Assembly: GCA_947627325.1 (NCBI GenBank)
Contig: CANQVO010000001.1
Coordinates: 62,001-126,000 of the forward strand
Direction of reading: 5' to 3'
DNA length: 64,000 nt
Origin: an uncultured Oscillospiraceae bacterium
GTDB lineage: Bacteria > Bacillota > Clostridia > Oscillospirales > Oscillospiraceae
Position numbers and translations under genes: made by a program. The number at the start of each line of letters is the position of its first letter. Position 1 is the first letter of the stretch. A model generated the notes under the pieces. That model searched no databases. It was not told the origin of the DNA and saw only the letters and a program-made list of their open reading frames with translations. Of this stretch, positions 20,651 through 29,135 are shown in pieces.

Positions 20651-22639
20651 TTACCGCCTCCCCCGCCGGGCGTTGGGCTTGGGTTTCGGCTTGGCCCAGC
20701 CCGCCTTGCGCTTGGGGCGCTCCGCCGTCTGGGCCTTGGGCTTGAAGGGGGTCTTGGCGCCCCCGCCCCGGCCCTTCTTCCCCCCGGCGGGCCGGTCGTT
20801 GGAGCGGGGCCCGTCCTGGCGGCGGGGCTGGGGCCGGTCGGGGCGCAGGAGGCACTCCTTGCCGTAGCCGATCAGGTCCTCCCGGTGGGTCAGGCGCAGG
20901 GCCTCCAGCACCAGAGGGCGCTTCTCCGGGCGCTTCCACTGCATCAGCGCCCGCTGCATGGCCTTTTCGTGGGCGGACTTGGGGACGAACACCGGCTCCA
21001 TGGTGCGGGGGTCCAGGCCGGTGTAGTACATACAGGTGGAGAGGGTGCCGGGGGTGGGGTAAAAGTCCTGGACCTGCTCGGGCTGGCGGCCGGAGCGGTT
21101 GAGCCAGCAGGCCAGCTCCACCGCGTCGGCCAGGGTACAGCCGGGGTGGGAGGACATGAGGTAGGGCACCAGGTACTGCTCCTTGCCGCGGGCCTTGTTC
21201 AAAGAGTCGTACTTCTGGCGGAATTTCTCGTAGACGGCGATGTGGGGCTTGCCCATGTAGTCCAGCACCCGGTCCACGCAGTGCTCCGGGGCCACCTTTA
21301 GCTGGCCGGAGACGTGGTGCTCCACCAGTTCCCGGAGGAAGGCCCCGGACTTGTCCTGGAGGAGGTAGTCAAAGCGGATGCCCGAGCGGATGAAGACCTT
21401 CTTCACCCCCGGCAGGGCACGGAGTTTGCGAAGGAGCGCCAGGTAGTCGCTGTGGTCGGCGTCCAGGTTGGGACAGGCCGTGGGGGCCAGACAGGCGCGG
21501 TTTTTGCACAGCCCCGCCTTGCGCTGTTTTTGACAGGCGGGGCGGCGGAAGTTGGCGGTGGGGCCGCCCACGTCGTGGAGGTAGCCCTTGAAGCCGGGGT
21601 GGGCGATGAGCCCTTCCGCCTCCCGCAGGACGCTCTCGTGGCTCCGGGAGGTGACCATCCGCCCCTGGTGGAAGGCCAGGGAGCAGAAGTTACACGCCCC
21701 GAAGCACCCCCGATTGTGGCAGATGGAGAAGCGCACCTCCTCGATGGCGGGCACGCCGCCCACGTCGTCGTACATGGGGTGGGGCTCCCGGACGTAGGGC
21801 AGCTCCGCCACCCGGTCCAGCTCCTGGGTGGTCAGGGGCATGGCGGGGGGATTGACCACCAGGACCCGGTCCCCGTGGGGCTGGAGGATGGCCCGGCCCA
21901 CCACCGGGTCGTGCTCCCGGTACTGGATCATGTTGGCCTGGGCGTAGGCCCGCTTGTCCCCCGCCACCTCCTCAAAGGAGGCGCAGGAGATCTTGGGGTA
22001 GGCGCACGCCCCCGGGTCGCCGGTCAAAAAGGCGGTGCCCCGCACGTCCCGGATCTCCCGGACGGGGGTGCCCGCCGCCAGCCGCCGGGCGATCTCCAGG
22101 GTGGCCCGCTCCCCCATGCCGTAGACCAGCAGATCCGCCCCGCTGTCCACCAGGATGGAGCGGCGGACCTTGTCCTCCCAGTAGTCGTAGTGGGCAAAGC
22201 GGCGCAGGGACGCCTCCAGCCCGCCGATGACCACCGGCAGGTCCCCAAAGACCCGGCGGGCCAGGTTGGCGTAGACGATGGTGGCCCGGTCGGGCCGCAG
22301 GCCCACGCGATTTCCCGGGGAATAGGCGTCGGAGGAGCGGCGGCGCTTGGCCACTGTGTAGTGGGCCACCATGGAGTCCAGATTCCCCGCCCCCAGCATC
22401 ACCCCCAGCCGGGGCCGGCCATAGGCGGCGAGGGACGCGGGGTCGTGCCAGTCGGGCTGGGCGCAGATACACACCCGGTAGCCCTCGCTCTCCAGCAGGC
22501 GGGCGATGATGGCCGTGCCGAAGGAGGGGTGGTCTACGTAGGCGTCCCCGGTGACGATCAGGAAGTCGTAGCCCTCCCAGCCCCGGTCCTCCATGTCCTG
22601 TCTGGACACGGGCAAAAAGTCACTGATCTTCCAGTCCAA
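20651..22639 (-). CDS. YgiQ family radical SAM protein
   Basis: About 662 residues. N-terminal B12-binding-like region (GWEGYDFLIVTGDAYVDHPS), then a radical SAM core with CFGACNFC (CxxxCxxC, binding a 4Fe-4S cluster), then the C-terminal DUF3362-like part and a Lys/Arg/Pro-rich tail of about 60 residues. The reaction is unknown. The start is proposed as TTG at 22639: GGAG lies 7 bases upstream, and it restores ISDFLPVSRQDMEDRGW, which is conserved in the family; the ATG at 22594 would cut it off. This makes a 20-base overlap with the upstream phosphatase-GNAT gene. Confidence 0.85.
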   Translation of the reverse strand: MDWKISDFLPVSRQDMEDRGWEGYDFLIVTGDAYVDHPSFGTAIIARLLESEGYRVCICAQPDWHDPASLAAYGRPRLGVMLGAGNLDSMVAHYTVAKRRRSSDAYSPGNRVGLRPDRATIVYANLARRVFGDLPVVIGGLEASLRRFAHYDYWEDKVRRSILVDSGADLLVYGMGERATLEIARRLAAGTPVREIRDVRGTAFLTGDPGACAYPKISCASFEEVAGDKRAYAQANMIQYREHDPVVGRAILQPHGDRVLVVNPPAMPLTTQELDRVAELPYVREPHPMYDDVGGVPAIEEVRFSICHNRGCFGACNFCSLAFHQGRMVTSRSHESVLREAEGLIAHPGFKGYLHDVGGPTANFRRPACQKQRKAGLCKNRACLAPTACPNLDADHSDYLALLRKLRALPGVKKVFIRSGIRFDYLLQDKSGAFLRELVEHHVSGQLKVAPEHCVDRVLDYMGKPHIAVYEKFRQKYDSLNKARGKEQYLVPYLMSSHPGCTLADAVELACWLNRSGRQPEQVQDFYPTPGTLSTCMYYTGLDPRTMEPVFVPKSAHEKAMQRALMQWKRPEKRPLVLEALRLTHREDLIGYGKECLLRPDRPQPRRQDGPRSNDRPAGGKKGRGGGAKTPFKPKAQTAERPKRKAGWAKPKPKPNARRGRR

Positions 22640-23780
22640 TGCGCTTCTCCAAAAGGTCCAGGGGGACGCGGCTGCCCGCCGCCTCCCCGATCTTGTAAAA
22701 TCCGTACTTGGCGTAAAACCTCTGGGCCACGGCGTTGTCCGGGGCACAGCGCAGGCGGACGCGCTCCAGCCCCATGCGCCGAAAGACGCTGACCGCCTGG
22801 CCGATGAGCTGAACGCCCAGGCCCATGCCCCGGTAGTCGGGCAGGAGGTAGAGGAAGGGCACGGGGCCGTAGTCCTGGGCCTGGGCGGTGGGGATGTCCA
22901 GCTGCACCAGGCCCACGGGCTTGTCCAGCAGCATCACCTGCCACACGGCGTCCGGGCTGACCCGGGCCTGGGCCGCCGCGTCGGCGGTGAAGGCCGCGCC
23001 GTCGAACTTGTCCAGGCTCCCGTGGATGGTGACCCAGGCGTCCTTGCGGCACTGGTAGTAGAACCCCCACTCCCGGTCCATGTCCAGGTGGCGGTACCAG
23101 AGGTTGGCGTCGGCCAGGGCCCCGGCCTCCTCGTCCTGCCACCACTTCTGTCCGGCGAAGGTGGACAGCTCCTCAGGCAGATGGGAGTTGTCGTTCATAT
23201 AGACCACCCGCCAGCTACCCCCGTCGTACTCCAGCAGGGAGACCCCGGTGTTGTCGCAGTGGGCCACCTCCCGGCCCTGGGCCACGGAGAGGCCCTGGAG
23301 GATGGCCAGGGCGTTGCGGATGGCCATGCCGTGGCTGAACACCGCCACGGTCTGGCCGTCGTGGGCGGCGGCGATCCGCGTCAGGGCGGAGCGCAGGCGC
23401 TCCCGCAGGAGTTCAAAAGTCTCGCTCCCCTCCACGTGCCAGTTGGGGCTGGAGGTGTCAAAGAAGTGGAGCTGTTCCCGCCACTCCTGGCCCACAAGGC
23501 CCCAGGGCAGGTCCTCCCACACCCCCACGTTCACCTCCCGGAGGCCCCGGTCGGTGTGGAGGGGGAGGTCCTTGGGGACGTAGATCGCCCGGGCGGTGGC
23601 CTTGGCGCGGTTCAGGTCGCTGGACCAGACCGCGTCGATGGGCACGTCCTGGAACCGCCGGGCCAGGGCCTCCACCTGAAGGCGGCCCCGGCCGGTGATG
23701 TTGGCGTCGTACTGGCCCTGCACCCGGCGGTAGAGGTTGCCCTCGGCCTCGGCGTGGCGGATCAGATAGATACGGGTCAT
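22620..23780 (-). CDS. Histidine phosphatase - GNAT acetyltransferase fusion
   Basis: 386 residues with two domains. Residues 1-205 are a histidine phosphatase (phosphoglycerate mutase-like): IRHAEAEGN with catalytic His9, SSDLNRAKATA, and the second His in FSHGMAIRNA. Residues about 215-386 are a GNAT N-acetyltransferase with the acetyl-CoA motif LPDYRGMGLGVQLIGQA and a C-terminal FYAKYGFYKIGEA. Substrates are not identifiable. GGAGGGGAG precedes the ATG. It follows pyrD by 12 bases and overlaps ygiQ, so it is probably cotranscribed with the pyr genes, though there is no evident metabolic link. Confidence 0.88.
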   Translation of the reverse strand: MTRIYLIRHAEAEGNLYRRVQGQYDANITGRGRLQVEALARRFQDVPIDAVWSSDLNRAKATARAIYVPKDLPLHTDRGLREVNVGVWEDLPWGLVGQEWREQLHFFDTSSPNWHVEGSETFELLRERLRSALTRIAAAHDGQTVAVFSHGMAIRNALAILQGLSVAQGREVAHCDNTGVSLLEYDGGSWRVVYMNDNSHLPEELSTFAGQKWWQDEEAGALADANLWYRHLDMDREWGFYYQCRKDAWVTIHGSLDKFDGAAFTADAAAQARVSPDAVWQVMLLDKPVGLVQLDIPTAQAQDYGPVPFLYLLPDYRGMGLGVQLIGQAVSVFRRMGLERVRLRCAPDNAVAQRFYAKYGFYKIGEAAGSRVPLDLLEKRIGLEDQ

Positions 23781-23792
23781 GCTCTCCCCTCC

Positions 23793-24713
23793 TTACCAGG
23801 GCCGCGCGCCGCCGGTGAGCTCCCGGACGGCGGCGATGCCGTGGCTCTCGCACCAGTTCTCCAGCCCTTCCACGGCCTTGACGGGGGCCATGGGGTCGGC
23901 GAAGATGGCGCTGCCCATCCCCACGGCGGTGGCCCCGGCCAGGAGCATCTCCACCGCGTCCCGGGCAGAGGCCACGCCCCCCATGCCCAGGATGGGCAGG
24001 TCCACGGCGCTGTGGACCTCCCAGACCATGCGAAGGGCCACGGGCAACACCGCGGGGCCGGACAGGCCGCCGGTGTTCATCCGCAGGATGGGTCGGCGGG
24101 TCTCCAGGTCGATCCGCATCCCCCGGAGGGTGTTGATGAGGGACAGCGCGTCCGCCCCGGCGTCGGCGGCGGCCTTGGCGATCTCGGTGATGTCGGTGAC
24201 GTTGGGGGAGAGCTTGACCATCACCGGGGTGCGCCCGGCGTGGGCCTTGGCCTCCCGGGTCACCTCGGCGCACAGCTCCGGCCGGGTGCCGTAGGCCAGG
24301 CCCCCCGCCTTCACATTGGGACAGGAGACGTTCACCTCGATGAGGGGCACCCCCGCCTCCGACAGCTTTTCGCACATCTGGCCGTACTCCGCCGGGGTGT
24401 TGCCGGAGATGTTGGCGATGACCACCGTGTCCAGCGCCCGCAGACGGGGCCACTCCTTTTCCAAAAAGGCGTCCACCCCGGGGTTTTGCAGACCCACCGA
24501 GTTGAGCATCCCCATGGGGGTCTCGGCGATGCGGGGGGGCGGGTTGCCGTTCCGGGGGTGCAGGGTGAGCCCCTTGACGCAGAAGCCCCCCAGGCGGCTT
24601 AGGTCAAAAAACTGCCCGTACTCCTCCCCGAAGCCAAAGGTCCCGGACACCGGGACGATGGGGTTTTTCAGCCGCACCCCGGCCAGGGTGACGGAGAGAT
24701 CCACTTCAGGCAT
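23793..24713 (-). CDS. pyrD: Dihydroorotate dehydrogenase, class 1B catalytic subunit
   Basis: 306 residues. FMN-site motifs PVSGTFGFG, NSVGLQNPG and IANISG are followed by VNVSCPN with the class 1 catalytic Cys; GMGGVASARDAVE and GATAVGMGSAIF bind the FMN phosphate. With PyrK it oxidises dihydroorotate to orotate using NAD. The ATG at 24713 has AGGAGGTG upstream and overlaps the pyrK end by 8 bases; the in-frame start 8 codons earlier has no site. Cytoplasmic heterotetramer expected. Confidence 0.95.
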   Translation of the reverse strand: MPEVDLSVTLAGVRLKNPIVPVSGTFGFGEEYGQFFDLSRLGGFCVKGLTLHPRNGNPPPRIAETPMGMLNSVGLQNPGVDAFLEKEWPRLRALDTVVIANISGNTPAEYGQMCEKLSEAGVPLIEVNVSCPNVKAGGLAYGTRPELCAEVTREAKAHAGRTPVMVKLSPNVTDITEIAKAAADAGADALSLINTLRGMRIDLETRRPILRMNTGGLSGPAVLPVALRMVWEVHSAVDLPILGMGGVASARDAVEMLLAGATAVGMGSAIFADPMAPVKAVEGLENWCESHGIAAVRELTGGARPW

Positions 24714-25485
24714 TCCAATCCACCTCCTGGGCGTCAAACACCGGCCCGTCCTTGCACACGTGCCTCATCGTCCCGTCCGCCATGGGGATGGCACAGCCCA
24801 GGCAGGCCCCCACCCCGCAGGCCATCCGCTCCTCCATGGAGACCTGGCAGGGCACGCCGTATTCCCTGGCCGCCTCCGCCACACCCCGGAGCATGGGCTT
24901 GGGCCCACAGGCCAAAATCGCTGTAAAGTTCTTATCCTTGTCAAGCACCGCCCGGACGCCGTCCGCCACGTAGCCTTGTTTTCCAAGGCTTCCGTCGTCA
25001 GTGTAAAGGTATGCGCCTTCACAGATTTTCCCGAAGGGCTCCAGCAAAATGGCCCGCTGGGCGCTGCGGAAGCCCAGCACCGCCACCGCCCTGCCGTCGC
25101 AGAACTGGGCGCAGCCGTACAGCGGGGGCACCCCGATGCCGCCCCCGGCCAGCAGGTAGCGGCCCCCGCGCTCCATCTGGAAGCCGTTACCCAGCAGACC
25201 CAGCACGTCCAGGCTGTCCCCCACCTCCCGGCGGGCCAGCCACGCGGTGCCCTCGCCCCGGACCTCGAAGACGACGCTCAGCAGGTCCTCCGGGACGTCC
25301 GCCTGACAGGCGCACACGGAGATGGGCCGGCGCAGAAGCCGGGAGTGGCCGCAGGCAATGTGGACGAACTGGCCGGGGCCCCGGAAGGTCCGGCCCACCA
25401 TCTCCCCCGCCTCCAGCACGAACTGCCAGGTGTTGGGCCCCACCGGGACCTTGGAGACCAGCTTACAGCTCTGTCGCACGGGCAT
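24706..25485 (-). CDS. pyrK: Dihydroorotate dehydrogenase electron transfer subunit
   Basis: 259 residues. The FAD-binding region has GQFVHIACG and RRPISVC; the NAD-binding region has LAGGGIGVPPLYG; the C-terminal 2Fe-2S cluster motif is ACGVGACLGC with a further Cys about 12 residues later. It passes electrons from PyrD to NAD. The start at ATG 25485 is used because AAGGGG is 7-8 bases before it, whereas the GTG at 25491 abuts that site. It sits between pyrF and pyrD. Confidence 0.94.
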   Translation of the reverse strand: MPVRQSCKLVSKVPVGPNTWQFVLEAGEMVGRTFRGPGQFVHIACGHSRLLRRPISVCACQADVPEDLLSVVFEVRGEGTAWLARREVGDSLDVLGLLGNGFQMERGGRYLLAGGGIGVPPLYGCAQFCDGRAVAVLGFRSAQRAILLEPFGKICEGAYLYTDDGSLGKQGYVADGVRAVLDKDKNFTAILACGPKPMLRGVAEAAREYGVPCQVSMEERMACGVGACLGCAIPMADGTMRHVCKDGPVFDAQEVDWNA

Positions 25486-25497
25486 AGTCACACCCCT

Positions 25498-26421
25498 TTA
25501 CACAATGGTGACGAACCGCTTGATGTCGTCCCGCATGGCCTCGGCGGCCTGGCGGGCGGCGGCCTGGTAATTCTCCGCCCCGTTTTCCATCTTCTTCCAG
25601 GCGCACAGGATGCCCCGGGAGGAGTTAATGATGGCGCCCCAGCCGTAGCGGTCAAAGGCGTGGCGCACGTCCTCGGCGGTGCCGCCCTGGGCGCCGTAGC
25701 CGGGGACCAGGAAGAAGGTCTGCTCCATGCGGCGGCGCAGCTCCTTCAGCTGGGCGGGATAGGTGGCCCCCACCACCGCCCCCAGGGCCTGGTAGCCCCG
25801 CTGGCCCTCACTGCCCGCCCCCAGGCGCTTGCAGAGGTCGGCCATGACGGTGTACACCTGCCGGTCCCCGGCGATCATGTCCTGGAGCTCCCCGGAGGAG
25901 GGGTTGGAGGTCTTGACCAGCAGGAACACGCCCTTGCCCTCCTCCTTGGCGATGTTCAGGAAGGGCAGGATGGCATCCGAGCCCATGTAGCCGTTGATGG
26001 TGACGCAGTCGGCGTCAAAGGGGGCGATGGACCGGCCCCCCACCTTACTCTTGCCCAGCCAGCCCTCGGCGTAGGCCTGGGCGGTGGAGCCGATGTCGCC
26101 GCGCTTGACGTCGGCGATGACGTAGTAGCCCTTGTCGTGGGCGTAGGCGATGGTGTCGGCCAGGGCCTTTACCCCGGGCCAGCCCAGCAGCTCGTAGTAG
26201 GCCGCCTGGGGCTTGACCGCCGGGACCAGGCCTTGGAGGGCGTCCATCAGGTCGCAGTTGTAGCGGTAGACCGCCTGGGCCGCGCCCTCCAACGTCTCGC
26301 CGTACTTCTCAAAGCACCCGGCCACCAGCTGGGGCGGGATGTACTCCAGCCGCGCGTCCAGCCCGGCCACGGTGGGGTTTTTTACCTTGCGGATCTTCTC
26401 TTGCAGCACATCGAACGACAT
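25498..26421 (-). CDS. pyrF: Orotidine 5'-phosphate decarboxylase (long subfamily)
   Basis: 307 residues, the longer subfamily found in many Clostridia and actinobacteria. The catalytic motif is IADVKRGDIGSTA (Asp-Lys-Asp); other landmarks are VKPQAAYYE and the phosphate-binding INSSRGI near the C-terminus. It makes UMP from OMP. The ATG overlaps the pyrC stop (TAATG), and pyrK begins 12 bases after the stop, so translation is coupled. Confidence 0.95.
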   Translation of the reverse strand: MSFDVLQEKIRKVKNPTVAGLDARLEYIPPQLVAGCFEKYGETLEGAAQAVYRYNCDLMDALQGLVPAVKPQAAYYELLGWPGVKALADTIAYAHDKGYYVIADVKRGDIGSTAQAYAEGWLGKSKVGGRSIAPFDADCVTINGYMGSDAILPFLNIAKEEGKGVFLLVKTSNPSSGELQDMIAGDRQVYTVMADLCKRLGAGSEGQRGYQALGAVVGATYPAQLKELRRRMEQTFFLVPGYGAQGGTAEDVRHAFDRYGWGAIINSSRGILCAWKKMENGAENYQAAARQAAEAMRDDIKRFVTIV

Positions 26422-27707
26422 TACAAACGCTCCTTTTCATCCCGGTAGACGATCTGGCCGTCTACAATGGTATACTTGACTTTTCCCCGCAACGTCATCC
26501 CCCCAAAGGGGGTGTTGCGGCCCATGGAGTAGAACCGCTCCGGCTCCACCGTCCACGCCTCCTCCGCGTCGAAGAGGGTGATGTGGGCCGGGCCGCCCAC
26601 CGCCAGGCGGCCATAGGGGACGCGGAGGATGGCGGCGGGCGCGGCGGTGAGCTTTTTCACGATCTGGGGCAGGGAGAGCGCCCCGGTGTGGTAGAGGTAG
26701 GTCAGGGTCACCCCCAAGGCGGTCTCCAGCCCCACCATGCCGCTTGGGGCTTCGGGCAGGGGCAGGGCCTTCTCCGCCTGGGCGTGGGGGGCGTGGTCGG
26801 TGGCGATGGCGTCGATGGCGCCGTCCTGGAGGCCCTGAAGGATGCCCTCCACATCGGCCTTAGTGCGGAGGGGCGGGTTGACCCGGGCCAGGGTCCCCTG
26901 GCGCGGCACCTCGTCTTCGGTCAGGGAGAAGTACTGGGGGCAGGTCTCGCAGGTGACGGGGACCCCCAGCGCCTTGAACCGGCGGACGATCTCCACGCTT
27001 TTGGCGGTGGACACGTGGCAGATGTGCACCGGGCAGCCCGTCTCCTGGGCCAGCATGGCGTCCCGGGCCACCATCAGCTCCTCGGCGATGGCGGGCCGGC
27101 CGGGGAGGCCCAGGGCGCGGGAGACCGCCCCTTCGTTGACGGCGTAGTTTCGCACCAGCTCCCCGTCCTCGCAGTGGGACAGGACGGGAAGACCCGCCGC
27201 CCCCGCCGCCTGGAGCCCCCGGCGCATGACCGCGGCGCTCTGGACGGGCATCCCGTCGTCCGACAGAGCCACCGCCCCGGCCTGGCGCAGGGCCGCCGCG
27301 TCGGTGAGGGCTTCCCCCCTCTCCCCTACCGTCAGCGCCCCGATGGGGAGGACGTGGGGGCCGGGGGAGGCGGCGGCGTCCAGGATATAGCCCAGGACCT
27401 CCGGGCTGTCCGCGGTGGGCTTGGTGTTGGGCATACAGGCCACCGCACTGAACCCTCCGGCGGCGGCGGCGGCCCGGCCGGTGGGGATGGTCTCCTTGTG
27501 GGTGAGGCCGGGGTCCCGGAGGTGGACGTGCATATCCACCAGCCCCGGACACACCACAAGCCCCGCCGCCTGGATCATCTGGGCCCCGGGGGCGTCCACC
27601 GTCTTCTCCATCCGGGCGATCCTGCCGTCCTTCACCAGGATGTCCAAAACGTCGTCCACGCCGCCCGCCGGGTCTATGACCCGGCCCCCGCGGATGAGGA
27701 GCTCCAC
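26421..27707 (-). CDS. pyrC: Dihydroorotase, class I
   Basis: 428 residues. Metal-binding VDMHVHLRDPG, then SHCEDGEL, HICHVSTAKS and the catalytic ATDHAPH are in order. It cyclises carbamoyl aspartate to dihydroorotate. The start is GTG at 27707 (VELLIRGGRVIDP), with AGGAGG 8 bases upstream; the in-frame ATG 11 codons earlier would span that site. It is the first gene of pyrC-F-K-D. pyrB, carAB and pyrE are not in the window. No PyrR binding fold or attenuator is evident in the 40-base leader. Confidence 0.95.
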   Translation of the reverse strand: MELLIRGGRVIDPAGGVDDVLDILVKDGRIARMEKTVDAPGAQMIQAAGLVVCPGLVDMHVHLRDPGLTHKETIPTGRAAAAAGGFSAVACMPNTKPTADSPEVLGYILDAAASPGPHVLPIGALTVGERGEALTDAAALRQAGAVALSDDGMPVQSAAVMRRGLQAAGAAGLPVLSHCEDGELVRNYAVNEGAVSRALGLPGRPAIAEELMVARDAMLAQETGCPVHICHVSTAKSVEIVRRFKALGVPVTCETCPQYFSLTEDEVPRQGTLARVNPPLRTKADVEGILQGLQDGAIDAIATDHAPHAQAEKALPLPEAPSGMVGLETALGVTLTYLYHTGALSLPQIVKKLTAAPAAILRVPYGRLAVGGPAHITLFDAEEAWTVEPERFYSMGRNTPFGGMTLRGKVKYTIVDGQIVYRDEKERL

Positions 27708-27749
27708 GCCATTCCCCTCCTTTTTGCCAAATAAAAGCACAGTACTTTT

Positions 27750-27778
27750 ATTATACAGAAGCTCGGCAAAATACGCAA
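27750..27778 (-). promoter_or_regulatory. Promoter of the pyr operon
   Basis: Minus-strand TTGCGT (27778-27773), 17-base spacer, TATAAT (27755-27750). The leader before pyrC is only about 35 bases. Confidence 0.75.
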
Positions 27779-27832
27779 TGGATTTTTGCGAATTTTGGTC
27801 ATACTAAATGGGCAGACAAAGGAGGGAGCAAG

Positions 27833-28012
27833 ATGAACGAGCATCCGTTTATAAAGGGCGTGGGCCTGGGCATGATGGCCGGGGCCGCGGTGGGCGCGGT
27901 GATGATGAAGCAGGAAAAGCAGATCAAGCGGGCCGCCCGCCGCACGGTGAAGAACATGGGCCGCCTGGCCGAGGACGCCGCCGACATGATGGCCGACAAG
28001 CTGCCCCACTGA
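27833..28012 (+). CDS. Small glycine-rich amphipathic protein, unknown
   Basis: 59 residues: MNEHPFIKGVGLGMMAGAAV and onward. Residues 8-25 are a Gly/Ala/Met-rich hydrophobic helix with G-x-G and G-x3-G spacing; residues 26-48 are strongly basic (KQEKQIKRAARRTVK), and the end is acidic with Met pairs. A clear GGAGGGAG ribosome site lies 6 bases before the ATG and a strong terminator follows 14 bases after the stop, so it is very likely expressed. It resembles the small YtxH-like membrane-associated proteins of Firmicutes in build only; function unknown. Confidence 0.7.
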   Translation: MNEHPFIKGVGLGMMAGAAVGAVMMKQEKQIKRAARRTVKNMGRLAEDAADMMADKLPH

Positions 28013-28026
28013 CCGCCCACACAGGC

Positions 28027-28065
28027 AAAAGAGGGCCCACATCATTACGATGTGGGCCCTCTTTT
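28027..28065. terminator. Bidirectional terminator between the small ORF and tRNA-Arg
   Basis: Perfect 16-bp-plus stem AAAAGAGGGCCCACATC / GATGTGGGCCCTCTTTT. On the minus strand it begins right at the tRNA-Arg CCA end. Confidence 0.9.
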
Positions 28066-28141
28066 GGTACGGCTGAAGGGATTCGAACCCCCGACCTACT
28101 GGTTCGTAGCCAGTCACTCTATCCAGCTGAGCTACAGCCGC
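28065..28141 (-). tRNA. tRNA-Arg (anticodon ACG)
   Basis: 77 nt with encoded CCA. Acceptor GCGGCTG/CAGCCGT, D-arm GTAGCTCAGCTGGATAGAG, anticodon stem-loop CTGGCTACGAACCAG (anticodon ACG), T-arm GGGGGTTCGAATCCC. All stems pair. Confidence 0.96.
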
Positions 28142-28248
28142 AAATACCGCCTTGCGAGGCAGCTTTATTATGTTAGCACACTCCCCTTGGAAATGCAAGG
28201 GATTTTTTGAAAGTTTTTTGCCGGGGCCGCAAAAATTCCAAAAAACTG

Positions 28249-28277
28249 TTGACAGGCCGGTTGGGACGTGGTAATAT
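28249..28277 (+). promoter_or_regulatory. Promoter of tRNA-Leu(CAG)
   Basis: TTGACA (28249-28254), 17-base spacer, TAATAT (28272-28277), about 40 bases before the tRNA. Confidence 0.85.
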
Positions 28278-28317
28278 ATTGCTTGCGCCAAGGCTCCGGC
28301 CTGGCGGCGCGCCCCTC

Positions 28318-28404
28318 GCGCGAGTGGTGGAATTGGTAGACTCGCCGGCTTCAGGTGCCGGTGTTCGCAAGGACGTGCGGGTTCGACTCCCGCCTCGCGC
28401 ACCA
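28318..28404 (+). tRNA. tRNA-Leu (anticodon CAG)
   Basis: 87 nt including encoded CCA. Acceptor GCGCGAG/CTCGCGC, anticodon arm CCGGC-TTCAGGT-GCCGG (anticodon CAG), a long variable arm (TGTTCGCAAGGACGT) typical of class II tRNAs, and T-arm GCGGGTTCGACTCCCGC. Confidence 0.96.
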
Positions 28405-28407
28405 CCG

Positions 28408-28444
28408 AAAAAAGCCCCGCAACCTCAAGGGTTGCGGGGCTTTT
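28408..28444. terminator. Terminator of tRNA-Leu, also usable by the opposite operon
   Basis: Stem AAAAGCCCCGCAACC / GGTTGCGGGGCTTTT with loop TCAA (GGGTTGC side), A-run before and T4 after. Confidence 0.88.
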
Positions 28445-28454
28445 CCTTGTGTTT

Positions 28455-29135
28455 TCAAGGGTCCTCGGCCCTCGCGCCACCCTTCCCCCTGCCCCGCAGA
28501 AGGTCGAAGACGATCAGGGCGGCGCACCCCAGGACCAGGACGCCCAGGACCAGGAGGGCGCAGTTCCGGAAGAACGCCTCGGGCAAAATCTGGATGATCT
28601 GGTCGGTCCGGGGGTCGAACAGCCAGTTGGTCTTGCCGGGGAAAAAGAGGGCGTGGAAGACCACGAAAGCCCGGTCGAAGTCCAGGGCGGCCAGCCCGCC
28701 CAGGAGCAAAAATACCCCGCCCAGCCCCGCGCCCGCCCAAAAGGCGGGGCCGCGCCTCAACAGCGGGGCGGGGGCGCGCCCGGCGACCTTGGCCCAAACC
28801 AACAGGGCGGCCAGGGCCGCCACCGCCGCCGCCAGCACCCGCAGGTCCAGCAGAAACAGCCCCCGCACGTCGGTGAAGTGGTCCCGCCCGCTCTCCGACC
28901 AGCGCAGATCGCCGGTGGCGAACTCCGGCGCGCCCAGGCAGTAGTCCAGCATCTGGTCAAAGGCGGTCTTGATCTGTTCCTCGGTAAAGCCGGTGCGCTC
29001 CGCCAGGGCCAGGGGGCGGATGTGGGCGTAATAGAAGGGCCGGCACAGGATGGGCACGGCGATGGACCCGGCCAGCAACACCAGGGCGATGACCACGGCC
29101 AGCGCCGCGGACAGCGGTTTACTTCTCCGTTTCAC
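28455..29135 (-). CDS. DUF1461 / TIGR01906 integral membrane protein
   Basis: 226 residues with helices at about 8-30, 98-115, 132-152 and 190-212. A large loop between the first two helices (FYYAHIRPLALAERTGFTEEQIKTAFDQMLDYC, written here only as landmarks F34 to C66) and the later ALFFPGKTNWLFDP motif are characteristic of the TIGR01906 family, which is of unknown function and common in Clostridia. It starts with GTG, six bases after AGGAGG, and overlaps its upstream neighbour by 17 bases. Another reading would be that both encode parts of one membrane complex. Confidence 0.85.
   Translation of the reverse strand: MKRRSKPLSAALAVVIALVLLAGSIAVPILCRPFYYAHIRPLALAERTGFTEEQIKTAFDQMLDYCLGAPEFATGDLRWSESGRDHFTDVRGLFLLDLRVLAAAVAALAALLVWAKVAGRAPAPLLRRGPAFWAGAGLGGVFLLLGGLAALDFDRAFVVFHALFFPGKTNWLFDPRTDQIIQILPEAFFRNCALLVLGVLVLGCAALIVFDLLRGRGKGGARAEDP

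Noticed and set aside
27708-27830. PyrR attenuator or other riboswitch before pyrC
   Set aside because: The leader is only about 35 bases from a good promoter and has no terminator hairpin.
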